Source: Cylicocyclus nassatus | Taxonomy: Eukaryota > Nematoda > Chromadorea > Rhabditida > Strongylidae | Assembly: GCA_958299035.1 (NCBI GenBank) | Contig: CATQJL010000223.1 | Location: 68,194,371 to 68,258,370, forward strand | Direction: 5' to 3' | Length of the DNA stretch: 64,000 bases | Part shown: positions 45,150-56,883 of the stretch, piece by piece | Numbering within the stretch: the stretch's first letter is position 1 | Layout of the letters: each line of letters opens with the position of its first letter | The notes under the pieces: model-generated | Told to the model about the DNA's origin: nothing | Seen by the model: the letters and a program-made list of their open reading frames with translations, nothing else | Database searches by the model: none | Position numbers and translations under genes: made by a program

Positions 45150-47934
45150 GCCTTCCTGAGATCTTTTTGCAAAGTTGTTCTGCATGTGGCGTTGAGCTGA
45201 GGACCCTGACATCGTTCTTATTACCACTTACTGTTACCACTCGCACCGTAAGCGGATTTCGATGTGCAGGGCTTTTTCCATTCTTTTCGCTTATTGAGAG
45301 GGAAATGTTTCCCTGCACGAGCAGACTTACTAGGCCATGCTCTTACATTTCAGTTGGAGCGGGAATCGCGTAAAGATCAGATTAAACGACGGGGAATCTG
45401 GGCTGGTCCGATTTTAGCTGAACATCCGGTCGAGAGCAGTTAAATCGAATTCTTTCACGGCTTGGAAGCTTAAGTAGGCACTCGGCCGTTCATTGCAGTT
45501 CCAAATCCAGGATCACCCCACGCTACGGTGAAGCGGCGGATCAAAATAGGGGTTGATCATTGCAACGACGAATTTTTTCAAAGGACTACCTGGTTCACTG
45601 TTTAGTTCGCAAAAAATAGTATGGTGTCCGCAAACTTGCTTTACAATTTATTACAAGGCTACTAGATTGAGAAAGAAATGTAAGGAAGAGAAAATGCATT
45701 CTAGAAAGATTTTATTGCTGCGCACAAGCGGAAATCTTATTCTCTTGATTTCAGTCCGCAAATCCACAAAATCTGTTCCTGCTGCTTCATAAATGCGATG
45801 TACTTGACTATTTCATTCGCAAACCGTTTAGCTAAGCTTCACCCCTCGAAATCCAAACCGTTAGCTCAGTAAACGGCAGTTCATTGTCTTTATTTATGCG
45901 ACGCACACCCACTTCAAATGTACCATTGGTGATTTGAGCTCATCCTTAAATTAGCTATTTGCTTTGCTTGCTTCAGAACTGCACTATAGTACGATGTTCG
46001 TAGTCCATTTTGTATTATTTTTTACCAAAATTAGCTACAAGGCAATGCTTCCTGACCCAACATCCAAACTACGATGGGAAATATCTTGATTTATACACCT
46101 CCTCTGTACCGCTTGCGGCATTGATTGAAAGAAAATAAACCTTACTAGAAGCAAGTCACTTTTATTAGCTACTCCAAATACAATTTGCTTCTATAGAAGT
46201 CGTCAAAGATTCTCAAGGTTAGGAAATACTGCTTAGACGCATAAACTATCGAAGTTGATCCCCAAAATCCAAATCTATCTCCTTCAAGCGGAAAACATTG
46301 ACATGGCTTGAGACACTATTAATTGATTTGTGAAAAGAATTCACGTGCTAGTTTATCTTTTGAAAAAGATTCTGCATGTAGGATTGAATAATTCAAGTTT
46401 CAGAAATCGATTCACCAGCGCATTACCTATGAAGACGCGCTGGTATAGTAGTCTTGATTCCAGACTTCAGTGTGTAATACATATGCCACTCAATCATACA
46501 CAGTGTCTTTATCAAAGAGACAGTTTGAGGCAGGCTTCATTGGTGCGAACATTTTGTAATCAGCAATCATTCAACGTGGCTGCGCCGCAAACGCACATGC
46601 CACAATATCATCCGATCTCAGTATTTCTATTAGGACATATATTTGACTCTTGATCTGTAATGTAAAAAACACATGCTTTATTCCACACTTCTGTATGGGA
46701 GCATGCAGGTCTTTGACGCAGCAGTTTCCATAAATCTAACTCAAGCCTTTAAGTGTGCATGTGCAGAACACTCTTCTTATGTAGCTTTTTGTAACTCTCC
46801 TGTTTCGACATACGAAAAAGTCTTCCCTTTACTCTGCCAATATTTTTCGACCATATAAGTGACGAATATCACATAACTTTCAGCAACTAGAACTTATTGT
46901 GAAGCGTACCTAAGAATTCTTGCAAGACTTTTCCGGAAAATCTCTGGCTACATTTCAAGAATCTTGCAATTTTCTTTCGAAATAACCACAGAAGATGTAT
47001 AAGCGGTCCATCGCAGGCAAAGAGTTGGGTTCGATTGCGTAGTTCGTGGAAGAGAAGCAGGCGGAAAGGGGATAAAAAAGACCTTGATCAGCGAGACGCG
47101 ACCGCTCTGTAACGACGCCCTTTATTTGCGTGCAGTAACTCGCCTATACGCACGTTGGTTTAATGAAAACAATGGCAGCTGTCAGAATTTGGGGATAGTG
47201 AGCAGTTTTCCTATTTTGATTGTGACAGAAAAAGCTGAGCAAAATAGCACAAAAAAGCTATCACCTGTATTTGATAAATGATTATTGACTCGTCTTTGGA
47301 GATCTAAACACCTGGCAATGTTTTCCATAGCTTCGAACTATACTTAGATGAGAGAAAAAGAAAAAGGTTTAGATGGAAAATAGGTTGAGTCACAAATACA
47401 CTTGCCTTCACAACGGTATTGGCATTACTGAATGGTGATATGAGATTACAACATTAAAAAAAAGAAACATCCCAATGATCGAGGGCCATTTCTGCTTTTA
47501 TTGGCTCATTTAATCTCGTTCCAATGATATTTCCATCCTACTTGTGTCCAAATGAAGCAAGTCAAATGTTCTGTCACTGATGTGCTTTAACAAGCGAAAA
47601 TCTCTGCGTTGCCTTTGTTATCATTCATATAATCGCTTCTTCTTTAGTTATGGCATATTCTTTCTAGATTATTGTCTAATTTTTGACATCCTGCTTTCTG
47701 TATAATCAAAGTTACGCAGGGCTAATGCTCCAATTATCCAGTTAAAGCTTTAAAAGATGAATTTAGTCTCAAGTAAGATACCTGCATAATTTGGAGTTTA
47801 ATATGTCAAATCGAGCTTACAAAGAATGGTCAAAAGTTGAAGCCAATCTAAACAGACTGCAACCCTTAAATGCAGCATAAATGTTGACTTTAAAAATGTT
47901 TTCCTCACCTGCTAAACGCTTTTTGGACGAAATT
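45150..47934. other. Gene-poor interval
   Basis: Plus-strand frames at 46330-46653 and 46673-46858 were read. The latter has a hydrophobic start and several cysteines (KCACAEHSSYVAFCNSP) but no supported splice or polyadenylation context. No other feature is supported. Confidence 0.35.
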
Positions 47935-48100
47935 ATTGAAAATTGAAATAAATTAAAAATTAAAATAAATTAAATATAAATTAATAAATTAAATCAAATT
48001 AATAAATTAAATTAAATTAAATTAATAATTAATAATATATAAATTGATTAATAAATAATATAAATTAAATAAATTAAAATTAAAAATTAAAATATAAACC
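47935..48100. repeat. AATTAA low-complexity tract
   Basis: Almost pure A/T built of AAATTAAAT, TAATTAATAA and similar words, about 165 bp. It could bend or unwind easily; no further function is inferred. Confidence 0.9.
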
Positions 48101-48500
48101 ACTAAAGGCCAATATGTTAGAAAAATAAGCGTGCAAAGTGCAAATTTATACGGAGCCACGTTCGGCTCGATGCTACCTCTGGAACATGTAGCTGGTTCAC
48201 TTCATATAGCTCATATCTAGAGGTGAACTAAATAAGCAATAATAATGATGCTTAATTGAGTAGTTTTTACGAAGTACTCGCAATGACACTGCTTATAACT
48301 TCGCCTACAGAGGCGTTTGGCTGATACGGGAAACAGATTTGGAGTCATCGTTTTATGCTGCTTTGAATGGTATGCAGTTTTTTAGGGTGGCCGATTCGAC
48401 TTCTGACCAATCCCTTGTTAGAAAGTTAGATAGCGCACAACTGTATCTAGTGCTACGCTGTAATAACGTCTACAAATCGCATAAAATTGCTTGAGAGGTA

Positions 48501-50791
48501 AGGGAGCCCCCAGACCGCGCCGGGACCGCGCCGGTTGTCGCTTTTGCAGCCGGTAGCTGCTTTCGCGCCGGTTGCCGCTATTGCAGCTGAAGCGCACTGT
48601 GTCAGATTTTGTCCTTGGAGCGTAGCCTACTGGCGCTAGATGCTAGGCTTTTCGATTTCTTTGTCATCACTCTTTTATTTCCAAAGTTCTCTTCTTTGCT
48701 GTAGTAATTCAATGCAGATATGGTTCATTTGATCTGGATTTCTTTTTTTCTCGGTCGTCTACGATGCTGGAAAAATCGAATCATTGTCGAGTAAAACCCT
48801 TTCAGTTTAAATCTCGCTGTAGAGCTATTGCTGGATTGCAAGGCAAGGCCTTTTCGACGTCTATCTCGTTTTGGAACTGGTTTACTATGCTGGATGAGCG
48901 AGTTGCGAGAGTATTTTCTTTGTTTTTTAAGCTGTTTTATCGTGCCTAACAGCGATTTAGCTGCAGAACTCAAATTCTCTATACTATTTTTGCTTTTGGT
49001 ACTTCACTACGCTGAGCAACGATCTATTAGGTTGATTCATAATCAATGCACGTTTTTTTTACCTCTTCTTCCAAGAGTTGGTATTTGATGTGTGATCAAT
49101 ACCCTTAAAAACTTTTTATGCTATCTGAAAGAGCGTCTTTTTTAGTTTCTTATGTGGGCCTTCGCTTTCGTACATCTCCGTTCAATCCAAAGTTCTAAGC
49201 CTTCAAGTAAAAGAGATTAAATCCCGAAATCTTTACTTTTCACTCCTTTCGCCATAAATTCATGAGGAATAGCTGAATTGATTTGAGAAAATATGCATAA
49301 GGATCAGGAAATTTTGTGCTACAAGATGCTAATTGAACAAAATTTTTCATAGATTCTGAGCCGAGAAATTCGATTGCGAACCTGAATGAGTGTCGTGGCC
49401 CTTCCGTGCCATATAAAACTTTAAAGCAAAAGGCGATTGCAGGTCTTTTGCATCATTCAGCAAGGGTAGACCTAGTCCATTTGATGGTAAAAAAGCGCTA
49501 TGGTCCCACTTTCCAGCGGAAACAAGTGAAATAATTTGAAAAATGACCGATTTTTGAACCCGTGAAGATGCCAGAAAAAAGTGAATACTTTCAACTTTTT
49601 TGCGATATTTTTTTCAAAAATTTTCTGTGATATCCAAGTTTAGTATTACTGCTCAAGAGACCCTTGACTACACGAAGAGCAAAGTCTGCTTTATCCTGTT
49701 TCATTTCAACATAAGTTATGCTCTCTCAAAATAGAGGCTTCCGAAAAAAGTTGTTGGCAATTTTCAGGCCAGAAATTCTTTCCTATGACAGATACAGTTA
49801 CGCAAAAGTATCTATTGTATAGCCACTGATTTGTTGGTTACAGTAGTTTTTATTGCGCCCAGGAAGGTCCTTTCAAAAAAATCATCTTGGTTCAAAACTG
49901 AGGTATAGAAAACGTGCATTAAATATGAATCAACCTAATATTTCAAAGCGGAGTCATTTGGTGCCTTCTCCTTCTCAATTTAACGTATATACCTTCACTT
50001 CAGCAAAGCATAATAGCTAACCTTGAGTAGTTAAACTTATATCATTAAGTGTACTCAAGCAGTATAGTAGAGCAGCTTTAAAGTTAGAAGTGTTTTGCAG
50101 CGATATCGTCCACTCAGCAGACCAACCTCAAATTGAAAGAGACATCGAGAAATCTTGCCTGCACAGCAGAGCAATATCACCAAAACGAAAGATGTGCAAA
50201 AATAAAGTTCTGCAAAGATTTACTAGCTCCCAGATTTGTGTGGAGGAGGGTTGCGGGCTTTCCCTGATTTTAGTGGTAAAATTAACGAAAGAGTACGAAA
50301 AACAATGCTGCATGAAGTTCCAACAAGTTCACACTTACATTCAGGGAAAGTCCGCAACCCGATGTTTTTAATAGAAGTAGCCTAGCTTCAAAACTAAAGA
50401 CAAATTAAAGAAACTTTGTTCTACGAAATCGGTCAATTACCGTAAAAGAATAACCTAGAAACGAATGAAAGACAAAACGTCGTTCATCACTTTTTTGCCT
50501 AAAGAAACAACTCTACAGCGGGAGGTGATTGAATATTCAACAATAAGTCAATTACTTCAGCATCGTAGAATCTCCAATGGATTACTTTCGGAAAGAAGAA
50601 GACCTTGGAAAAAAGTGGTGGCAAAAGAATTGAAAAGCCTAGTATTTAGTGCCAATAGGTTCTCGCGACGCTCCAAAGACAAAATCTGACACAATGCGCT
50701 TCAGCTGCAATAGCGGCAACCGGCGCGAAAGCAGCTATTGGATGCAAAAGCGACAACCGGCGCGGTTTCGGCGCGGTCTGGAGGCTCTCTT
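48501..50791. mobile_element. 2.3-kb element with ~250-bp inverted termini
   Basis: The left end GGGAGCCCCCAGACCGCGCC, CCGCGCCGGTTGTCGCTTTT and TCAGATTTTGTCCTTGGAGC (48502-48625) matches the reverse complement of the right end (50672-50790). Homology fades out about 250 bp inwards near CTACGATGCTG. Both arms contain short open frames with related Gln-His-Arg-Arg motifs. The 1.8-kb interior shows no transposase; it holds a smaller inverted pair, GGGTTGCGGGCTTTCC (50246-50261) with GGAAAGTCCGCAACCC (50345-50360). The target duplication was not determined. Confidence 0.75.
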
Positions 50792-50885
50792 GGAGCTTTT
50801 TTGAATTGTGAACACCGATGCGTCCTTGTCATAAAATCGTCTGATGGTTCGCCTATTACTCATCTTCTAATAACACTTTGGGGAC

Positions 50886-51120
50886 GAGTGGAGTAGTGGT
50901 ATGAGGCGCCGTTATGACTAGATAGGACACAGTTTCGATCCCCGCCCCTGGGCCAACCAAGCCCTCTACCCTCCAGAGACGGTAAATTGGGGTACCAGAG
51001 TAATTTGGGAGGCACTGACTTAGTAAACGGCTAACCCCGTTAAATCACTGCTATGAGCTCGCACGCATACAGCTGCCTTTTCTATCATAAAGTAGTGTGC
51101 GTTTGGCGCATGACCGCAGA
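50886..51120 (+). repeat. tRNA-derived SINE
   Basis: The head GGACGAGTGGAGTAGTGGTA carries an A-box-like motif and CACAGTTTCGATCCCCGCC a B-box-like motif 45 nt later. A GC-neutral body follows (GGTAAATTGGGGTACCAGAG, GGGAGGCACTGACTTAG). The pol III-like boxes are better preserved than in the other SINE heads here. Confidence 0.65.
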
Positions 51121-51124
51121 GGGT

Positions 51125-51492
51125 ATTAAAGGCAGCGTCCAGGCACATCTGGACCTATGGCGATTTTAGTGGACAGCAATTTTGGGGCCCTAACTAAGGC
51201 ACTGCCCAAGCGGTACGCAGGTGACTCACTAACGGCTAAGATATGCGCTTCCAAAGTAAATCTCAGGATCGTGTTCGCATGGATTCATAGCAGTTTCGCG
51301 CAAGGGCCCACGCTTTGCGCCACGAATCCATGCGAAATACGGTCCCGTCCAGTTTCGAGGGGAATATCGCAGCCGTTAGAGCACTTCCTGAGCTGCCGGT
51401 TGGGCAGTGGCTTAGTTACCGCAATTTCTATCTACATGAGAGCCCCATGTGTCCAGACTTGCCTGGACACATGGGGCTCTCATTGCCTTTGA
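51125..51492. mobile_element. TTTAAAGGCAG-family MITE with internal hairpins (divergent copy)
   Basis: It begins ATTAAAGGCAGCGTCC and ends CATTGCCTTTGAAG. It contains a 13-bp inverted pair around TTCGCATGGATTC (near 51275 and 51325) and the perfect 21-bp hairpin listed separately. Confidence 0.55.
51436..51483. repeat. Perfect 21-bp stem, 6-nt loop hairpin
   Basis: ATGAGAGCCCCATGTGTCCA plus G (51436-51456), loop ACTTGC, and the exact reverse complement at 51463-51483. The stem has no mismatch, unlike typical microRNA precursors, so a transposon-derived hairpin is more likely. Confidence 0.9.
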
Positions 51493-51689
51493 AGACGCCG
51501 AATCCTTTATCCTTTATTAACAACACTTTCATAGCCTTGTAAAACATGACTAGATGAGACGAAAAGAGATTGTGTATACATAAAATCTGAGCTGGTAGTA
51601 GATGCAAGTATAGTTTCTTCAAAGATGGTTCCGATAGAATTGAAAAGTCTTTCGAGAAAGTGCAAGAATCCTGTGCGAAAAGTCAAGGT

Positions 51690-52390
51690 AGATTTTAACC
51701 CTATTTATCCTAAGGTTAAATTTTACTTTGAATGCATAATGGAAAATTGAACGAAAAATGATGATTGAGGTTGACTACTTCAAGTAGATTTATGAATACG
51801 GGTTTATGCTTTTCGATGCTAATTTCTACCTTAAGATAGACCTAACCCTGGGAAAATTTCCTTGCGATGATGATGTTGTGAATACGTTTATTAAGCCAAA
51901 AGCTAGCTAAGGTTAGTTTTTGACCCAAAGGCAGCAGCTCGGCAGATTTTCAACTTCGGGGTTTTGGTAGATTTGGGACTATTCCAACCCCTGAATCACG
52001 ATATGAACTCCCCCTAGCGCGAAAATAGAAAAAATCCCGTCTTTTGAAATCTCCCTGAACGGGCGCGGACGAGTGAGCCGTTTTTTGCTGCTGTCAGAGA
52101 CGCAGAGTAAGGAGGTAGAGAACGCCAGAATAATTCTGCCCTACGAAGCTACCAGTGACGGCGCGTTTTCTAACGGAGAACATACTCGTTCGAACAAGAT
52201 GTTAGAGGAGCAAAAGGAGGAAGGGTAACGGCGCTTGGACCGCTCTCCTGGCTTGCAGAGTTTACATTTTCGGCGCGGAGTTGCTGTTTTGGTTTACTTG
52301 GAGGACCTCCCATTCACCTGTGTCAGAATCTGAGGTAATTCACTCTGACGAGCTGCTGCCTTTACAGGTTTAGTGATGAATACGGCCATT
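51690..52390. mobile_element. Decayed relative of the GGCCGTATTCATCA MITE
   Basis: The right end TGATGAATACGGCCATTG (52376-52393), with internal TTTTAACCCTATTTATCC, TATGAATACGGG and ACCTAACCCTGGG motifs, resembles the element at 30861-31843. The left terminus was not found. A minus-strand open frame at 52294-52527 crosses its edge. Confidence 0.5.
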
Positions 52391-52807
52391 GCATTCATTT
52401 GCTGCTGATCACAGTGCAGTTCGATAAGATGTAATGTCGAATGATGTAATATTAACTCGAGTTTGTGCAACGTTTCCTCTTCTTGCAAAAATAGTAGTTG
52501 CTTGTCATATTGTAAGAGATTCGTCATTTTGACACATAACAGCCTGATTTAGCCGCACATAGTGAACATAATGTTTTATGTACGTGTTTTCGTGATGGTA
52601 TAGCACAGCGCATAATTTGAACCAAGAGTTCTAATTAGTCATTTGGTGAAGCTGTGTTATAATTTAAATGCTTCTACTCTACACTCGATGGCTGCTAAAT
52701 GTTAAAGATTCGTTGGCTTCTTTAGTATTTTAGCTTTTAGACAAAGACAAAAACATTTTCTAATGTGAAGGCGGAAACGGATATCAAACGTTGAAAATCC
52801 ATATTTA

Positions 52808-53710
52808 TCAGGTTGTCCCGAAAGTTTTGTCCTTTTTTGAACCTATCATAAAAACGCGTGGAATGAAGATAGAGAAACGCTCTAAGCACTATCCGACGCA
52901 CCTTTTCCTTCTCTTTCTAATTGTCATGCTTTCATGCCGATTATTCTTTTGTTCACTGAGATAAACGCCGAAATTTCGAACCCATGGTTTTTACTATGTC
53001 CAAGTTTGGCAATTTTTCACAATCTTTATTTTTGACTTTCGGAAAAGCTTTGGCAACAGTCAGATAGAGCAAACAAAGGGCAATATAATGCAATTTTGCG
53101 GCTTCTATAACCAGCCTTAAAAATTTTTTTAGAATTATTTTTCTGATGCTGTCAAATTCCACTTTTGGTGGTGCCAAAAGCCAGAGATCATGAAACGGCG
53201 CATAACTAAGGTGTTATTCGATGAAGCTTTTCCTACTCTTTCCAGTGAGTGTATTTTCTTTCCGATTTGCGGGGTCTTTGGCGATAAAATATTCATAATT
53301 CTTGAATTTGACCCCACCCCAGCGTGTACACGTAAAATGCAAAATCTTAAATTTCGAAGCGGTAAACGCTCATTTGCTTCGTAAAAATAATAAATGATCG
53401 TAATCGGTTTTTGAAAGCTTCAAAATTCGATGATTTGTTAGTGTTCGAGGCGTTTCTGTATTTTAGAACTTCGCAAAAGTAAAGACTTTTGAGAAAATTA
53501 TCTCTAAAAATATTGAAAAGCTAGCTAGATATGTTAAATAATTGCATTGCAGTGCCCTTTGCTTACTCTACCTGAGAGCTACCAAAGGTCTTCCAAAAGT
53601 TGAAAACGAAGATTGTGAAAAATTGTCAAACTTGGACATAGTAAAAACCATGGGTTCGAAATTTCGGCGTTTATCTCAGTGAACAAAGGAATAGTCGGCA
53701 TGTAATCAAG
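52808..53710. mobile_element. mariner-like remnant with internal ~165-bp inverted repeat
   Basis: It begins CAGGTTGTCCCGAAAGTTTT near a TA, a mariner-type end. An inverted pair of about 165 bp (52930-53094 and 53543-53702), roughly 85 percent identical by eye, shares TGTTCACTGAGATAAACGCC and ATGGTTTTTACTATGTCC. The right mariner terminus is missing. Confidence 0.6.
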
Positions 53711-54009
53711 ATTCTTGCGCGATTTAGCCATATCTCGTTCTAGCTTTACGGTAAGTCTCTTTAGTGTGAAATAACCATGATTTCTGAAAACAGCGAGACC
53801 GAAAATCACTGTGAGTAAAGCTTCCGATCAATCCAAGAACATCAGTAACTCAGCCAAAACCTACCAAAAAAAGAACGAGAAAAAATTAAGTGGCCCAATT
53901 TTTGAAAATTTGAAAATCGAGATTTTTTACTCTGTTAATTACAATCGCACCTGATTTGCAGGAAAGCTTCTTACTGTAGGACTACAGTACCTTTTTTATT
54001 CTTATACGT

Positions 54010-54306
54010 TCCCTCACACGGGGTCTGCAGCTCTAGTTAGTCTTCTTCATGCTTCTCTTAGGCTTGATGTTCATCTATCTCGAGTTTTTTCAAGTCCCCT
54101 TCGATCTCGTTCGTCCAACGTATTCTCGGCTTTCCTCTTAGTCTCTTTCCAGGGATATCGGCATACATTAACACTCCAGCGATGTAATAATCTTTTCTCT
54201 TTTTTAGTACCATCGAAGCCGCTTCTCCAGCATGCTCTTGTAGATTGGGGCATCGGGGCCACTTTCTTCGTGGCCCATATAGTGTCGTTGGTAACCTGTC
54301 CATCAT
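54010..54306 (-). pseudogene. Non-LTR retrotransposon ORF2 C-terminus
   Basis: The frame reads KKRKDYYIAGVLMYADIPGK, then RLRGKPRIRWTNEIEGDLKK, then LEIDEHQA. The block R-x-R-G-x-P-x-x-R-W with an acidic tail is the well-known C-terminal signature after the RT thumb in RTE/Jockey/craniate-like non-LTR elements. The frame hits a stop near 54058 but the expected continuation (CR-x-AD-type end, here QTPCEG) is visible to about 54010. Only the 3' end is present. Confidence 0.75.
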
Positions 54307-54339
54307 GGTAACACCTTTTGTCTACTTTGAAAAAGTCCA

Positions 54340-55986
54340 TATTTATCTTAAATCTTTAAATTTATTTAGACTGTGGTAGATTGATTCTAGATAAATATGG
54401 ATTTTTCCAAACATAGCCATTTTCGCTTTTACATCAAAGAGTTTTTGTCTTTGTTCGACTGCCGAAATACTCGAAAAACTTCCCTAATTTCACGCGTACA
54501 AGGCGCACCTTTTTCGATTTTTCAATTCAGTCCCTCAGCCGCGTCACTGTATTTTGCAAAGCGATCCTTATGCCATACGATTCTCTCAAGCAATATACAG
54601 CATCGCATAGGGTTCTTTGGTTGCAAAGTCCTTTGGCGTGTTCGGGCTGGTTGATTTTGGAAGAAAAAACCCCCGCGCCTTGTACGCGTGAAATTAGGGT
54701 ACCTTGCAGCCTTCAAGATTCAACAATCATTTTTTCGAGTTTGAACCATGCAAATAATCTTCTGTTGAGGATAACATATGAACACAGCTCCACCGAATTA
54801 TATTAATTAAAACTCTTTGTTTAAATTATGCGCTGCACTACACCATCACGAAAACGCGTCCACAAAACCGTTATGTTTATTAGGCGCAGCTAAATCTGGC
54901 TGGTATGTGTCAAAATAAGATCTCTTACGGTATTACGTTATGATGGAAAGCAACTACCAATTTTTCGAGCAGAGAAACGTTGGATAAATTCGAGTTAATC
55001 TTAATCGACATATCATTCTTTTATCGAATCCTTGCACTGTCATCAGCAGCTAAATGCATCTTTGAGTTATTTGTCGCTCATTATATGCTTACTGCACATT
55101 ACACGATCTGCTTCACATGCAAGATTGAAAAGTATGAGCTAGCATTACTTCCTGTTTGGGTCTTTTTGGTTTGAACGGAACTAGGTAGTAATACACACTT
55201 TCACATACACACTTTCACACAAATTGTTCCCCTAGAAAAGGTCTTACTGGCGAACCAGTAAAGTATCTTTGCTTGCCGCGCGCATTGCAAGCTTATATAA
55301 TGAGTTACAAATGACACGCGCTCATTGCGATCAACGCATAAGATAATCACCTTGATTAGGTTTTCAGATAGATCCGTGCAAAGTCACTTCTTACCGTGCT
55401 CCTACAGCATCCTTTCAAAGTGTCACCAACAGCAAATTAACCAAATTTTATCACACTAAGCAACCTCTTCGAATGAAACTTAATAAAATCCGCGAAAACC
55501 ACAAATCTGTACGCTTATCGGATCCCAACAGTGGAGATTTCATTGAGAAAATGCAGGGCTTACCACCAAGTTCAAATGTTGTCTTAGGTTGTTCTAAAAA
55601 ATGTGCCGATTTGCTCCTCAAAATTGAAATGTTCCTTTCATGAATTTAATTTAGCGATCTTGATTCGGCTGATTAGTGTATTTCCCCATTATTAGGATAC
55701 TAGTCTATACAAGGAACGCAGATGAGAGTTTTTAGATTACTTACAATGTTGTTTTACTCGTATTCCTAGCGACGATCCCTCACAAGAGTAGACATCCAGG
55801 TGGTCGTTATCAATTACTTCAAGTTTTGTAGAGTACATGCCGAAACGAGTTTGCGCTATCTGTTGCGAAGAATTTTTTTGAGAAGAAGAAAAAGTCAACG
55901 TGTCCGATTTTATCACTGTGCATGTGCTCCCAAACTCTCGTTCGAATTTTTCAAGTCGTTATCGAACGAAGAGAACCTGCTTTTGC
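54340..55986. other. Gene-free interval with one short palindrome
   Basis: CCATATTTATCTTAAATC near 54340 and GATAAATATGG near 54391 form a small inverted repeat; CCATATTTATC also occurs just before the mariner end at 52808. No exon is supported in the rest. Confidence 0.45.
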
Positions 55987-56466
55987 TTTAAAGGCAGCGT
56001 CCACCCAGAATTCGGCTCCCCATATTTTCGTCATTCTGGGGCCTTTCCGTGGCCCTGATTACAGTTCTGAACTTCAAATTCGCCAAAATTCACAAAACAC
56101 CCGATTCCTGGGGACCCTTTCTTGAGGGCGTGGACGAGTTTCGAGTCGCTAGTCCCCGTCGGCAGGCCAGCGGGAAGGAGCTGCAACTGCATGGGTGCAG
56201 TTGCATTGCAGGGTGCGATGTGCAGCTTCTGCTCACTACCTTGTCAATACGTGTCGGGAGGCACGTATTGACAAGATAGTGAGCAGTCCCTGTTGGGCGG
56301 AGTCTGATATCAGACTCCGCCCAGCCAGGGACTTTGAGGCCCCCTATCTCCTTTCAGAGACAACGTTAGAAGACCGGACCAACGCAGATGGCCCTTTTCT
56401 GGGGCCTGCATTCAGGATCGACACTGATCGGAGGGGGTTAGGTTTAGCCTGAACACTGCCTTTAAA
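55987..56466. mobile_element. TTTAAAGGCAG-related MITE, sharing its end with the next
   Basis: It starts TTTAAAGGCAGCGTCCACCC and ends GAACACTGCCTTTAAA. It contains two perfect internal palindromes: GGGCGGAGTCTGATATCAGA with its continuation (56296-56323), and a CTTGTCAATACGTG pair (about 56239 and 56264). Its last six bases are the first six of the next element. Confidence 0.75.
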
Positions 56467-56883
56467 GGCAGTGTCTCACCAAAGTTGAGGTCGCGCGGAT
56501 TTTCGCATATTCTATTATAGGGACCTCTAAATAGGCCATTGCAACAAGTCCCAATCAATTTGACCCCTTTACGCTGAGAAAAATTCGCTTTTAGGGGTAA
56601 GCGGAGAGCGACTTGGTACGCGCGGACAACTTCTTCGGTCTCCCTCCTTACGCGTTTGAACATCTCCCTCCACTTGGCATCCATCTCCCCTGTGTTGCTG
56701 CCATTGTGGCTGAGGCTGAAGTTGGAAGGTACAACTCGTCCACGTAGCTTCGGCGGGGCCTCCAGAAAACGGGGTTTTTGGGAACTTCTTGCGATTTACC
56801 CATACAGTGCTAGACAGGGTCCGAGAGGCTTGCAAAATGCAAAAAGCTCGGCAAGTAAACTTTGGTGAGAAACTGCTTTTAAA
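56461..56883. mobile_element. TTTAAAGGCAG-family MITE (copy 2, inverse of copy 1)
   Basis: It starts TTTAAAGGCAGTGTCTCACC and ends GGTGAGAAACTGCTTTTAAA. Over most of its length it is the reverse complement of 18957-19380 (shared CGCGCGGATTTTCGCATATT type and GCTGAGGCTGAAGTTGGAAG blocks). Confidence 0.85.

Noticed and set aside
46970..47040. TTGGGTTCGATTGCG resembling a tRNA B box
   Set aside because: No A box at the correct distance and no stem pairing.
50090..50371. 93-codon cysteine-containing plus-strand frame
   Set aside because: It lies inside the 48501-50791 element and crosses an internal inverted repeat; no homology recognised.
50886..50960. Functional tRNA gene
   Set aside because: Acceptor ends pair partly but D, anticodon and T stems do not close; a SINE head explains the boxes and the following body.
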